A program made the position numbers and the translations under genes. A DNA stretch of 64,000 nucleotides from Caldilineales bacterium. GTDB lineage: Bacteria > Chloroflexota > Anaerolineae > J102. Shown here piece by piece: positions 8,694-18,912 of the stretch (within the stretch, counting starts at the first letter, position 1; each line of letters begins with the position of its first letter). The stretch is from positions 62,001-126,000 of the forward strand of contig JAIBAP010000005.1 of NCBI GenBank assembly GCA_019695115.1, written 5' to 3'. The notes below the pieces were generated by a model, which made no database searches, had not been told where the DNA came from, and worked only from the letters and a program-made list of their open reading frames with translations.

Positions 8694-9146
8694 CTACCCC
8701 TGTTCCACCGTGACCGGTCGCGACAACAACCGTCGCAGATCGACTTCGCTGCGCGTCGCTGCTCCCAACACGCCATTGACGAAACGCGAGCTGGCGTCCG
8801 AGCCAAACACCTTTGCCAGCTCCACCGCCTCGTTGATCGCCACCTTCACCGGCGTGCGGTCGACGCCGATCTCCCACAAGGCGATGCGGAGCACATTGCG
8901 GTCGATGATCGCGATCTGATCCACCGGCCATTCCGGGGCGAAGTGGGCGATGATGTCATCGAGTTGCGGCCGGTAGACCACCACCCCGTGCACCAACTTG
9001 CTGGCGAACTCGACGCTTTCAGCCGCCAGCGGCTGCTCCTGGTCCTCAAGTCGAGCGGCCAGGACAACGCCCGGCGCATGTCCGGTCATGTCGATCTCGA
9101 AGAGCGCTTGCAGGGCCAGGCGGCGGGCGAGATGGCGCAGCTTCAT
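8694..9146 (-). CDS. nusB: Transcription antitermination factor NusB
   Basis: A 150-residue all-helical protein with the NusB signatures ARRLALQALFEID at the N terminus, IDRNVLRIALWEI in the middle and INEAVELAKVFGSDASSRFVNGVL near the end. NusB with NusE binds boxA RNA in rRNA antitermination complexes. The start overlaps the stop of the Asp23-family gene (ATGA, 9143-9146). Length is normal for the family. Confidence 0.95.
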   Translation of the reverse strand: MKLRHLARRLALQALFEIDMTGHAPGVVLAARLEDQEQPLAAESVEFASKLVHGVVVYRPQLDDIIAHFAPEWPVDQIAIIDRNVLRIALWEIGVDRTPVKVAINEAVELAKVFGSDASSRFVNGVLGAATRSEVDLRRLLSRPVTVEQG

Positions 9147-9508
9147 CGCAGATCCGGTTCAGAACGACGGAACGAGACATTGTCGATATAGACATCGACG
9201 CCGTCCACCTGCAAACCGACGATGTGTTCGATGGCGCGGGCGATCTCGGTCTGCAAGCTCTCGGCCAGCCGCATCATGTTGGCGCCGGGGTCCGCCACCA
9301 CGTGCACCGAGGCCTGCATCTTGCCATCATCGACGATGACCTCGATCCCAGGCGCCAGGGCACGGCGTCCGGCCGCCCGGCTGCGGTGCGGAAGCCGGGA
9401 GTTCAGTTGCAGCACGCCCTCGGTGCTCAGCGCCGTCTGGCGCACGATGGTCGTCAGCACCTGGGGGGCGATGGTGACACGTCCGGGGGGAGCGATTTCG
9501 TCGGCCAT
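9143..9508 (-). CDS. Asp23/Gls24 family envelope stress protein
   Basis: A 121-residue protein with the Asp23 fold: GRVTIAPQVLTTIVRQTALSTEGV at the start and a C-terminal amphipathic segment (LAESLQTEIARAIEHIVGL) followed by VDGVDVYIDNVSF. Members of this family act at the cell membrane; the gene commonly lies beside nusB in Firmicutes and Chloroflexota. I use the ATG at 9508; a GTG at 9526 overlapping the fabG stop as GTGA is an alternative start that would couple the two genes. No good Shine-Dalgarno sequence precedes either. Confidence 0.88.
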   Translation of the reverse strand: MADEIAPPGRVTIAPQVLTTIVRQTALSTEGVLQLNSRLPHRSRAAGRRALAPGIEVIVDDGKMQASVHVVADPGANMMRLAESLQTEIARAIEHIVGLQVDGVDVYIDNVSFRRSEPDLR

Positions 9509-9522
9509 AGTCGGATCCCAAC

Positions 9523-10272
9523 TCACATGGCCATGCCGCCATCGACGGCGATCACCTGGCCGGTGACAAAACCCGCCTCATCCGAGGCCAGGAAGGCGAC
9601 GACATGGGCGACATCCTCGACGCCGCCGATGCGACGCAAGGCAGTATGTTCCACGATCGTGTCCTTGATCTGCTCGATCAGGGCCTGGGTCAGGTCGGTG
9701 GGGATGAAGCCGGGGGCCACGGCGTTGACCGTGATGTTGCGCGGGCCGATCTCTTTGGCCAGCGACTTGGTCAGCCCGATCAGGCCCGCCTTCGAGGCCG
9801 AGTAGTTGCTCTGGCCGCCGTTGCCGGAGATGCCCGCCACGCTGCTGATGTTGATGATGCGGCCGCTGCTCTGCTTGAGCATGACCCGCGAGGCCGCCTT
9901 GCAGCAGTTCCAGGCGCTCTTGAGATTGGTGTCGATTACCAGATCCCAGTCATCTTCCTTCATCATCATGATCACGTTGTCGCGGGTCGTGCCGGCGTTG
10001 TTGACCAGGATATCCAGGCGGCCGAACTGCTTCTGCACGGCTTTGACCATCTCCGTCGCCTGGTCCAGCTTGCTGACATCGGCCGGCATGGCCACGGCCT
10101 GCCCCCCGGCTCCCGTGATCTCAGCCACCACGCGCTCGGCGGCTTCAGGGCTGCTATGATAGTTGACGACCACGGTAGCGCCGTCAGAGGCGAGGCGCCT
10201 GGCGATGGCGGCGCCGATGCCGCGGGAGGCGCCGGTGACGAGGGCGATTTTGCCGGTAAGTTTGTTCATCAT
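9523..10272 (-). CDS. fabG: 3-oxoacyl-[ACP] reductase FabG
   Basis: A 249-residue short-chain dehydrogenase with the cofactor motif TGASRGIG (residues 13-20), NNAG (91-94) and the catalytic set N116, S144, Y157, K161 (NISSVAG, YSASK). The motif GNGGQSNYSASKAG and the ending VDGGMAM are those of true FabG, the NADPH-dependent beta-ketoacyl-ACP reductase of fatty acid elongation. Its place after fabD in the same operon supports this over a generic SDR. The start has two adjacent ATGs and no clear ribosome binding site. Confidence 0.95.
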   Translation of the reverse strand: MMNKLTGKIALVTGASRGIGAAIARRLASDGATVVVNYHSSPEAAERVVAEITGAGGQAVAMPADVSKLDQATEMVKAVQKQFGRLDILVNNAGTTRDNVIMMMKEDDWDLVIDTNLKSAWNCCKAASRVMLKQSSGRIINISSVAGISGNGGQSNYSASKAGLIGLTKSLAKEIGPRNITVNAVAPGFIPTDLTQALIEQIKDTIVEHTALRRIGGVEDVAHVVAFLASDEAGFVTGQVIAVDGGMAM

Positions 10273-10351
10273 CAGGGCGAAGGGCGGGGGTCAGGAGAAG
10301 GGGGTGAGTGAGTGGAGACAAACACAAGACTACGCCACTACGCCGCGGCTG

Positions 10352-11302
10352 TCAAGCCAGTTTCGCGGCCAAATCCGCTACATCCTGCCAGGCGGCCAGG
10401 CCGGGGATGCCGCGCAGCCGGCGGTCGATGCGTTTCATCAGCCCGGCCAACACGCCGCCAGGCCCAAATTCGTAGAAGGTCTCGAAACCTTGCTCGATCA
10501 GATACTGCATCGAAGCCGTCCAGCGCACCGAGTTGCGCAATTGCCCGACCAGCTCAGTCCGGATGGCGTCGGCGGTGATCAACGGCCCGGCGGTGCTGTT
10601 GGCGATGACCGGGAAAGCCGGGGCGCGCAGATCGACGGCGTCCACCGCCTGGGCGAATTCGTCCTCGACCACGCCCATCAGCGGTGAATGGGCGGCGATG
10701 GTGATCGCCAGCCGCACGACCTTGCGGGCGCCGGCGGCCTGGCAACCGGCCATGGCCCTCACCAGCGCCTCCTCATCGCCCGAAATAACCACCTGACCGG
10801 GGCAGTTGTCGTTGGCAACGTGGACGAAGGCCCCCTTCTCGGCGCGCGCCTCGGCGCAGGCCTGTTCGATGGCTGGCGTATCGAGGGCGATGATGGCGGC
10901 CATGCCACCGGGCGCTCGTTCATCGGCCAGCTTCATCAAACGCCCGCGTTCACGCACCAGCCGCAGAGCAGCGGGAAAATCGAGCGCGCCCGCGGCCACC
11001 AGGGCGCTGTACTCGCCCATGCTGTGCCCGGCTGCGGCCCCGGCCTCCAGCTTGCGCCCCATGGCCTCCTCCAGCGCGGACAGGGCAGCGATGCTGGTGG
11101 TCAGCAGGGCAGGCTGGGCGTTGATGGTGTCGGTCAGTTCCTCCTCCGGGCCGGCAAAGCACAGTCGCGAGAGCGAGAAGCCGAGCAAGTTATCGGCCTG
11201 GGCAAAGATGGCGGCTGCCGCCGGCGAATGGGCCGCCAAATCAGCGCCCATACCCACCGCCTGGGCGCCCTGGCCAGGAAAGAGCAGAACAGGGAGGTTC
11301 AT
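10352..11302 (-). CDS. fabD: Malonyl-CoA:ACP transacylase FabD
   Basis: A 316-residue protein with FPGQGAQ (8-14), the nucleophile elbow GHSMGEYSAL (S94) and a later AAHSPLMG that carries the catalytic His. FabD loads malonyl groups from CoA onto acyl carrier protein. It lies between rpmF and fabG; plsX, fabH and acpP, often found in this cluster in other bacteria, are absent here. A terminator-like hairpin separates it from rpmF, so its expression may be reduced relative to the ribosomal gene. Confidence 0.95.
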   Translation of the reverse strand: MNLPVLLFPGQGAQAVGMGADLAAHSPAAAAIFAQADNLLGFSLSRLCFAGPEEELTDTINAQPALLTTSIAALSALEEAMGRKLEAGAAAGHSMGEYSALVAAGALDFPAALRLVRERGRLMKLADERAPGGMAAIIALDTPAIEQACAEARAEKGAFVHVANDNCPGQVVISGDEEALVRAMAGCQAAGARKVVRLAITIAAHSPLMGVVEDEFAQAVDAVDLRAPAFPVIANSTAGPLITADAIRTELVGQLRNSVRWTASMQYLIEQGFETFYEFGPGGVLAGLMKRIDRRLRGIPGLAAWQDVADLAAKLA

Positions 11303-11325
11303 GATCGGAGTGGCTTCAGAACACG

Positions 11326-11355
11326 AAAAGGGAACGGGGCGCTGGCCCCGTTCCC
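11326..11355 (-). terminator. Hairpin with T-run between rpmF and fabD
   Basis: Arms GGGAACGGGGC (11330-11340) and its exact complement (11345-11355) form an 11-bp stem with a 4-base loop. On the minus strand the stem is followed by TTTT. It lies inside the operon, so it probably acts as a partial terminator that lets only some transcripts reach fabD. Confidence 0.7.
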
Positions 11356-11436
11356 TCGTTGGCTGAAACAGCAGTGACGGCCACGAATGTCAAAGACCGA
11401 GCGAATGCAACCGTGGCCCGGACGCCTGGGCGGAAA

Positions 11437-11637
11437 TCAGGATTTCTTCTCGCCCTCTTCTTCGATCTCGACCACGGCGCGACCGCGATAGGAGCCGCAA
11501 TGTGGGCAAACCATGTGGGGTGGTCGCGGCTGCTTGCAGTTGGGGCAGGCCACCAGATGCGGCCGGCTGAGGGCATCGTGGGCGCGGCGACGGTCGCGGC
11601 GTCCTTTGGAGTGTTTGCGTTTGGGATGCGGGGTCAT
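11437..11637 (-). CDS. rpmF: 50S ribosomal protein L32
   Basis: A 66-residue protein. The start MTPHPKRKHSKGRRDRRRAH is the L32 signature, and a zinc-ribbon follows as CPNCKQPRPPHMVCPHCG, so this is the C+ (zinc-binding) form. The C terminus is extended and acidic (VVEIEEEGEKKS). GGAG lies upstream of the ATG. As in most bacteria, rpmF follows a yceD/DUF177 gene. Confidence 0.96.
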   Translation of the reverse strand: MTPHPKRKHSKGRRDRRRAHDALSRPHLVACPNCKQPRPPHMVCPHCGSYRGRAVVEIEEEGEKKS

Positions 11638-11663
11638 GGTGGGGAGATGCTCCTGAAAAGACG

Positions 11664-11698
11664 GAGGTTGGAGATTAGAGATTAGAGATTGGAGATTG
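11664..11698. repeat. Heptamer array, GAGATTR units
   Basis: Five 7-base units: GAGGTTG, then GAGATTA twice and GAGATTG twice, in exact register. The array lies between rpmF and the DUF177 gene. The same GAGATTG/GAGATTA words occur in the array upstream of serS. Confidence 0.75.
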
Positions 11699-11768
11699 GG
11701 TCGGGAGGTCGGGGGGACGGTCGATGGATGGCGGGCTGCGCTTGCTGGGCGAGCCGGTTGTCTAGGGT

Positions 11769-12344
11769 CTATCGTCCAGAGTCTGCAAGTTCGAGCAGGG
11801 CGCCGAGGCTCGACCAGCGGGCGTCGGTGGCATTGGCTTCGCAGTCGCACGGCTCCTGGTTGCGGTTGGCGCCGCAGACGGGACAGAGACCAGCGCAATC
11901 CTCGCGGCAGAGCGGCGTCAGCGGCAGGGCCAGGAGGATGGCCTGGCGCACCAACTCGCTGAGATCGAGGATGTGGTGGTCGTCGATGACAAGCGCCGTG
12001 TCATCGCCGGTGTCCTTGATCGTCCGGCCGGTGATGATGTCAAGGCTGGGGCGGAACTCCTCCTCAGCCTCGATCTCGATCTCGGCCTCGAACGGCTCCA
12101 GGCAGCGTCCGCATTCCAGCCGCACGCGCGTGGCGCCTTGCAGCCGGGTGAGGACGGTGTCGGTGGTGCGAAGCAGCCGGGCAACGCCCTCGAACGGGCC
12201 GATGACGTCGAAACTCTCGTCCAGGCGGTCGGCTTCGGACACCGGCGCCCGCAGTTCATAGACCCGGACGCCGCCGACCGGCCCTTTCAGCAGCCCGGCA
12301 ACATTGAATTGCAGGTCATCGAGATGAGCAACAGGCGTAGACAC
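11769..12344 (-). CDS. YceD/DUF177 family protein
   Basis: A 191-residue DUF177 protein, with LECGRCLEPFEAEIEIEAEEEF in the middle and a C-terminal CREDCAGLCPVCGANRN that carries a four-cysteine cluster. In other bacteria and in plastids, relatives affect 23S rRNA accumulation, and the gene is nearly always directly upstream of rpmF, as here. It is the first gene of the minus-strand operon that runs to tatC and has a promoter with a TATAAT box 9 bases upstream of the ATG. Confidence 0.88.
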   Translation of the reverse strand: MSTPVAHLDDLQFNVAGLLKGPVGGVRVYELRAPVSEADRLDESFDVIGPFEGVARLLRTTDTVLTRLQGATRVRLECGRCLEPFEAEIEIEAEEEFRPSLDIITGRTIKDTGDDTALVIDDHHILDLSELVRQAILLALPLTPLCREDCAGLCPVCGANRNQEPCDCEANATDARWSSLGALLELADSGR

Positions 12345-12352
12345 AAGCGGCC

Positions 12353-12382
12353 ATTATAGGCGGCGAAGGTGAAAAAGGCCAA
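12353..12382 (-). promoter_or_regulatory. Promoter of the yceD-to-tatC operon
   Basis: Minus strand TTGGCC (12377-12382), an 18-base spacer, then a perfect TATAAT (12353-12358). The -10 box ends 8 bases before the ATG of the DUF177 gene at 12344, so the transcript should begin at or within a few bases of the start codon. It is divergent to the hydrolase promoter. Confidence 0.65.
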
Positions 12383-12410
12383 AACGAAGCCCCTACAATG
12401 CGACAACGGC

Positions 12411-12441
12411 TTGAGCCTTCCGGGGCCGATCCCTGTATAAT
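12411..12441 (+). promoter_or_regulatory. Promoter with TATAAT 8 bases before the hydrolase start
   Basis: TATAAT (12436-12441) is followed by only 8 bases before the ATG at 12450, predicting a leaderless or nearly leaderless transcript. The best -35 is TTGAGC (12411-12416) at a long 19-base spacing. No Shine-Dalgarno sequence is present. Confidence 0.6.
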
Positions 12442-12449
12442 CCGCTGCC

Positions 12450-13907
12450 ATGTCGCGCCTTCGCTCCGCCGTCCTCCTCATCGCCCTCGTCCTGGTCGCC
12501 CTCTCCTGGCAGCAGGTGGGGGCCGCGCGCAGCGGTTTGACCGTGCGCCCGCTGAACGAAGATGGCCTGCCCGCCATCTTCATGGCTCCGTCCGGGGCGG
12601 AAAGCCGGCCGGGGGTGCTGGTCGCGCACGGGTTCAGCGGTTCCAAGCAGCTGATGCTGGCCTATGGCCATGTCCTGGCCCATGCTGGCTATGCCGTCCT
12701 CTTGTGGGACTTCGACGGCCACGGCGCCAACCCGGTCCCGTCCGGCCAGGATTCATTGGCGGCCAACATCGAGACGGCCTTCGCCCTCCTCAGCGCCCAA
12801 CCAGAAGCCGACCCCGGCCGTGTGGCCCTGCTCGGCCATTCCATGGGCAGCGGCGCCGTGATGGCCGCCGGCATCACCCACCCCCAACGCTACGCCGCCG
12901 TCATTGCCATCTCGCCCACCGGCGCCGATGTCAGCCCAACCCTGCCGCCCAACCTGCTCTTGCAGGCGGGCGCGCTGGAAGGCCGGTTCGTGGCCAATGC
13001 CGAACGGCTGCTGGCCCAGGCGGGCGGCCTCAACCAGGATCTGGCCGGCGGCCTGGCCCGAAAGCTGACCGTCATCCCGCTCGCTGAGCACATCTCGATC
13101 CTGTTCCGCTCGCCCAGCCATCTGGCGGCCCTGGCCTGGCTGGATGGCGTCTTCGGGCCCCAGGCCCCGTCTGCCTACAGCGACCGGCGCATCGGCTGGT
13201 TCTTCGTCCATCTGCTGGCCTGGCTGGCGGCGGTGATGGCGGCTGCGCCCTGGTGGCGACGGCTGGCGGGCGATGGCCCCCGGCCGGGCATGGCCACGAG
13301 ACCCTGGCGGAGCGGGTTGGGCGTGTTGGCGGGGCCGCTGGCAGCCGCCGGTCTCCTGGCCCTGCTCAACCTGCTGACGCCGGTCGCGGGGTTGGGGGGC
13401 CTGCAGGTGGGGATGGCGATGGCGCTTTGGTTCGGGTTGGCGGGGCTGGTGTGGCTGCTGGTGGGCGGACAGCGACCGGGTCGGCCAGATCGCCGGGCGC
13501 TGCTCCTGGGGCTGGCGATGTTCTGCCTGCTCACGGTCGCCTTCGGGCTAATGGCGCAGGCGGTGTGGATGCAGTGGTGGCTGGTCGGGCCGCGGCTGCT
13601 GCGCTGGCCGCTCATGGCCTTGCTGACCCTGCCCTGGTTTGCGGCCTCGGCCAGCGCCCGTGGCGGCGATGCGCGGCGGGCGGTCTGGTGGCTGGTGGAG
13701 AGCCTGGGGCTGCTGGTCGGGCTGGCGGCCGTGGTGGTCTTCGTGCCGGGGATGTTCTTTGTTTTTCTGCTCCTGCCCCTCGTCCCCTTCCTGATCGGGA
13801 TCCTGGCCCTGGCCGGGGTCGGCTTTGGCCGGCCGTGGAGCTACGCCCTGGGCAGCGCGCTGTTCTTTGGCTGGGTGTTGGCGGCGGTGTTTCCGCTGGC
13901 GGGGTAG
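12450..13907 (+). CDS. Membrane-bound alpha/beta hydrolase
   Basis: A 485-residue protein with an N-terminal membrane anchor or signal (AVLLIALVLVALSWQQV), an alpha/beta-hydrolase domain and about seven C-terminal hydrophobic helices. The nucleophile elbow is GHSMGSGAV near residue 130; VLVAHGFSGSKQ marks the oxyanion-hole strand and an Asp lies in LLWDFDGHGAN. The membrane topology would place the hydrolase domain outside the cytoplasm. The substrate cannot be told; DUF-type dienelactone hydrolase or lysophospholipase relatives are candidates. It is alone on the plus strand between two minus-strand operons. Confidence 0.82.
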   Translation: MSRLRSAVLLIALVLVALSWQQVGAARSGLTVRPLNEDGLPAIFMAPSGAESRPGVLVAHGFSGSKQLMLAYGHVLAHAGYAVLLWDFDGHGANPVPSGQDSLAANIETAFALLSAQPEADPGRVALLGHSMGSGAVMAAGITHPQRYAAVIAISPTGADVSPTLPPNLLLQAGALEGRFVANAERLLAQAGGLNQDLAGGLARKLTVIPLAEHISILFRSPSHLAALAWLDGVFGPQAPSAYSDRRIGWFFVHLLAWLAAVMAAAPWWRRLAGDGPRPGMATRPWRSGLGVLAGPLAAAGLLALLNLLTPVAGLGGLQVGMAMALWFGLAGLVWLLVGGQRPGRPDRRALLLGLAMFCLLTVAFGLMAQAVWMQWWLVGPRLLRWPLMALLTLPWFAASASARGGDARRAVWWLVESLGLLVGLAAVVVFVPGMFFVFLLLPLVPFLIGILALAGVGFGRPWSYALGSALFFGWVLAAVFPLAG

Positions 13908-13924
13908 CGGCTGGGGTCAGTGCA

Positions 13925-15877
13925 TCAGCGCGGGGCCAGCCAGACGAAACCGTACGGTTCCAACACCAGTTCGGCGCCGAGTGAGAGCGGGCGGTTGGCA
14001 ACCAGATCGACGAATTCGTAGGCGAGGCCGTGGGTGCGCACGATGTTGGCCGCCACCGTTTGCCCGCTCTCGCTGAAATTGGCCAACACCAGCACCCGCT
14101 CGCCCTGATGATGGCGGACGAAAGCGAGGACATGGGGATTGCCGGCGTCGATGACCGTCATCTCGGCGCCGGCCAGGGCCGGCGTCTGCTGGCGCAAAGC
14201 GATCAGGCGGTGCAGAGCCGAGAACAGGCGGCCGGCGATGGTCTCCGGCTGGCGGCGGGCGGCCATCCTGTCCTCGTCGGCTGCCGGCCGGTGTACCCAG
14301 CGGCTGTCGGCAGCCTTGCCGGGGTCGGTGCGATAGCCGTAATCGTTGAGCATGCCGATCTCGTCGCCCAGGTAGATGAGGGGGATGCCGCCAATCGCCA
14401 GGATGATGCTGTGGATGAGGAGGATACGGCGGAGGGCCAGATCGATTTCGGCCTCGCCTTCCTCGCGCAGGGCCTTCTCCAGCCCGGCCAACGAGGCGCA
14501 TGTGCCCGAAATGCGGCAATCGCCCGTCCGGGGGTTCTCCTGAAAGGGCAGGCCGCGGGCGAAGCTGCCCTCGAAGCGCCCGGTGTAGAACTGATTGAGA
14601 AACTGGCGATGCCAGTAGCCATCGAGTCCGACCTGGGCGGCGTCACCGTCATCGAACGTCCAGCCGATGTCGTCGTGGCAGCGCACATAGTTCACCCAGG
14701 CGCAGCCCGGCTGGATCTTGAAGCGGTCGGCGAGCGAGCGCCGGAGCAGCCTGACCTCGCGCGTGGCCAGCGACTCCCACAGCAGCGCCATCAGCAGCGG
14801 GTTGTAGGAAAGCTGGCACTCGTCCAGGCCGATGTATCTGGCCACCTCGTCGGGGTGGACGATGGCCTCGGATTTGAAGAGCAGGGCGGGGGCGGCGATG
14901 CGGGCGAGGGCGTTGAACGCCTGGATGAGCATGTGCGCTTCGGGCAGATTTTCGCAATTCGTGCCCATCTGCTTCCAGATGAAGGCAACGGCATCCAACC
15001 GCAACACCTCCACCCCAGCGTTGGTCAGCGCCAGCATTTCTTCGGCCATGGCCCGAAAGACGGCAGGGTTGCCGTAGTTCAGGTCCCACTGGAAGCTGTA
15101 GAACGTCGTCCACACCCACTGCTTCATGTCCGACCGCCAGGTGAAGCTGCCCGGACGCGCTTCGGGGAAGATCTCGCGCAGGGTGCGCTCGTAGGCGTCG
15201 GGCAGCGTCCGGTCGGGGAAGATGTAGTAGAAATCCTGGTAGTCCGGGTCGCCGGCCTGGGCCTGACGCGCCCAGGTGTGCTCGTCGGAGGTGTGGTTGA
15301 AGACGAAATCGACCACCAGGCTGATGCCTCGCCGCCGCATATCGGCGGCCAGGGCCGAGAGATCGGCCATCGTGCCCAAAGGCGGGTGCACCTGGCGGTA
15401 GCTGCTGACGGCGTAGCCGCCATCGTTCTCGCCGGCAGGCCGGGCAAAGAGGGGCATCAGGTGCAGATAGGTCAGGCCGAGTTCCTCGAAGTAGGGCAGG
15501 CGCTGGCGGATGCCGGCCAGTGTCCCGGCATAGAGATCGACATAGCAGACGCCCCCCAGCATTTCTTGGGACTGAAACCAGCCGGCGTCGTCCTCGCGCT
15601 GGGCGTCCAGGGCCTTGAGGTCGGCGGGGCGAGCCAGCCACATGCTGGCAGCCGTGGCCAGGATCTGTTCGAGATGGTGGAAGAAGTCGTATTGGTCGCC
15701 GTACAGCCTGACCAGCAGTCCGAACAGGGACGGGAAATGGCGCCGCAACCGGGGCGCAAAGGCCGCCCAGTCTTGCGGGTCGGCGTCGGCAAAACGGGCT
15801 TCCAGCCGCGGCAGCAGGCGGTCGAGGGAGAGTTGGGCCTGGCGCTCGAACCAGGCCGGGGTGGGTTCAGCAGTCAT
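13925..15877 (-). CDS. Amylosucrase-like GH13 enzyme
   Basis: A 650-residue GH13 protein with the architecture of amylosucrase (EC 2.4.1.4): a helical N domain ([21 protein letters not shown]), then a (beta/alpha)8 barrel. The catalytic triad is visible as Asp in VLRLDAVAF (about 292), Glu in FKSEAIV (about 335) and Asp in [10 protein letters not shown] (about 401). Amylosucrase moves glucose from sucrose to an alpha-glucan. Related sucrose hydrolases share this plan, so specificity is not certain. The gene begins 2 bases after treS and is last in the alpha-glucoside operon. The frame is open far upstream, but only the ATG at 15877 gives the family N terminus. Confidence 0.85.
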   Translation of the reverse strand: MTAEPTPAWFERQAQLSLDRLLPRLEARFADADPQDWAAFAPRLRRHFPSLFGLLVRLYGDQYDFFHHLEQILATAASMWLARPADLKALDAQREDDAGWFQSQEMLGGVCYVDLYAGTLAGIRQRLPYFEELGLTYLHLMPLFARPAGENDGGYAVSSYRQVHPPLGTMADLSALAADMRRRGISLVVDFVFNHTSDEHTWARQAQAGDPDYQDFYYIFPDRTLPDAYERTLREIFPEARPGSFTWRSDMKQWVWTTFYSFQWDLNYGNPAVFRAMAEEMLALTNAGVEVLRLDAVAFIWKQMGTNCENLPEAHMLIQAFNALARIAAPALLFKSEAIVHPDEVARYIGLDECQLSYNPLLMALLWESLATREVRLLRRSLADRFKIQPGCAWVNYVRCHDDIGWTFDDGDAAQVGLDGYWHRQFLNQFYTGRFEGSFARGLPFQENPRTGDCRISGTCASLAGLEKALREEGEAEIDLALRRILLIHSIILAIGGIPLIYLGDEIGMLNDYGYRTDPGKAADSRWVHRPAADEDRMAARRQPETIAGRLFSALHRLIALRQQTPALAGAEMTVIDAGNPHVLAFVRHHQGERVLVLANFSESGQTVAANIVRTHGLAYEFVDLVANRPLSLGAELVLEPYGFVWLAPR

Positions 15878-15879
15878 CC

Positions 15880-17505
<1,626 letters not shown>

Positions 17506-17538
17506 CGTATGAACTCCTGTATTCGGGTATGGCGGGAA

Positions 17539-17740
17539 GCGTGAAACGTGAGGCGTGAAGGCGTGAAACGTGAAGGCGTGAAACGTGAAGGCGTGAAACG
17601 TGAAGGCGTGAAACGTGAAGGCGTGAAACGTGAAGGCGTGAAACGTGAAGGCGTGAAACGTGAAGGCGTGATGCGTGAGAAGAGTCGCACTGATCCCACG
17701 CATCACGCATCACGCATCACGCATCACGTTTCACGTTTCA
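17539..17740. repeat. CACG-family array with orientation switch
   Basis: From 17561 to 17665 seven exact copies of the 15-mer GCGTGAAACGTGAAG follow one another (a heptamer plus an octamer of the CGTG family). After a short gap, from about 17698 the opposite strand's words appear (CATCACG repeated, then TTTCACG). The two halves are inverted relative to each other and can form a long imperfect hairpin between malG-type permease and treS. Confidence 0.85.
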
Positions 17741-17772
17741 TATCCGCTACACCAAGTGCAATTGGGTGGTTG

Positions 17773-18912
17773 TCAACCCTTGACCGAACCAGCCAGCAGG
17801 CCGCGCACGAAGAAACGCTGCAGGCTGAAGAAGACGATCAGCGGCAGGATCATCGAGATGAGCGCGCCGGCCGTCATCAGGTGCCAGTCGTTGCCGCGCG
17901 AGCCGACGATGTTCGCCAGGAACATGGTCAGGACCTGGTTGCCCGGCGTCGCGCCCAGGAAGACCAGGGCCACCAGGTAGTCGTTCCATACCCACAAGAA
18001 CTGGAAGATGGCGAAGGATGCCAGCGCCGGGACAGAGAGCGGAAAGATCAGCCGGAGGAAGATGGTGAAGTGCGAGGCGCCGTCGATGAAGGCCGACTCC
18101 AGGATATCGCGCGGCAGGTTGCTGATGTAGTTGTAGAGCAGATAGACGGCCAGCGCCAGACCGAAGCCGGTGTGCGCCAGCCAGACGCCCAAGAAGGTGC
18201 CATTAAGCTGAAGCTTGCTATAGTCCTTGAGGATCGGCACGAAGGCGATCTGCAAGGGCACGACCAGTAACGCCACGATCATGATGAAGAACGGACGGCG
18301 CCCCGGAAACTTCATCCAGGCGAAGGCATAAGCGGCGAAGGCTGCAATCAGGATCGGGATCAGCGTGGCCGGGATGCTGACGATCAAGCTGTTCAAGAAG
18401 GGAGCGAGCATGTCGGTGCCCTGCACCTGAACCGTGGAGCCATCTGGCTTGCGAATCTCGAAAGTCTTGCCGCCGATCACCTCTTTGTAGTTATCCAGGG
18501 TGAAGTTCGTGTTTGTCGTAAAACTCTGCTTCTGGACCTGGATGTTGCCCGTGCGCCGGTTGCCGATCCAGACCAGGCGGTTGTCCCCCACCTGCACGCC
18601 TTCGCGGAATTGCTCGAAGGTGCCCTGCCCGCCCTGGATCTGCATGACCCCATTGCGGTCCACCCCTTCCGGCACGGGGATTGTCTCGACCGTCTGCCAT
18701 TCGCGGTGCGGGACGATCGTCCACCAGCCAGACGTTTGGATGTCGAACCGCGTCCGGAAGGAGGAGACGACAAGGCTCACAACGGGAATGAGCCAAGCGA
18801 TCACGATCAATGCCAGGGCGCCGTTGACGAGGATATCCCCCAGCAGGTGGCTCTGTTTCTTCGGCTTGGCGCCGGTTGTCGCAGGCTTAGCAGCAGTAGT
18901 GGTTGCGGCCAT
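17773..18912 (-). CDS. Carbohydrate ABC transporter permease, MalG type
   Basis: A 379-residue permease with six predicted helices and the EAA loop as ESAFIDGASHFTIFLRLIFPLSVPAL. After the first helix there is an extracytoplasmic insertion of about 80 residues (roughly 55-135, including FEQFREGVQVGDNRLVWIGN) before the usual FTLDNYKEVI. Ordinary MalG proteins are near 280-300 residues. The start overlaps the stop of the partner permease gene (TAATG). Together with the binding protein it imports an alpha-glucoside; no ATPase gene is present, so a shared MsiK-like ATPase elsewhere is likely. Confidence 0.9.
   Translation of the reverse strand: MAATTTAAKPATTGAKPKKQSHLLGDILVNGALALIVIAWLIPVVSLVVSSFRTRFDIQTSGWWTIVPHREWQTVETIPVPEGVDRNGVMQIQGGQGTFEQFREGVQVGDNRLVWIGNRRTGNIQVQKQSFTTNTNFTLDNYKEVIGGKTFEIRKPDGSTVQVQGTDMLAPFLNSLIVSIPATLIPILIAAFAAYAFAWMKFPGRRPFFIMIVALLVVPLQIAFVPILKDYSKLQLNGTFLGVWLAHTGFGLALAVYLLYNYISNLPRDILESAFIDGASHFTIFLRLIFPLSVPALASFAIFQFLWVWNDYLVALVFLGATPGNQVLTMFLANIVGSRGNDWHLMTAGALISMILPLIVFFSLQRFFVRGLLAGSVKG

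Noticed and set aside
17506-17706. N-terminal HAFTF repeats as part of trehalose synthase
   Set aside because: The stretch is a 15-bp intergenic repeat in a frame that happens to stay open; a GTG with a well-placed AGGAG lies downstream at the family N terminus.
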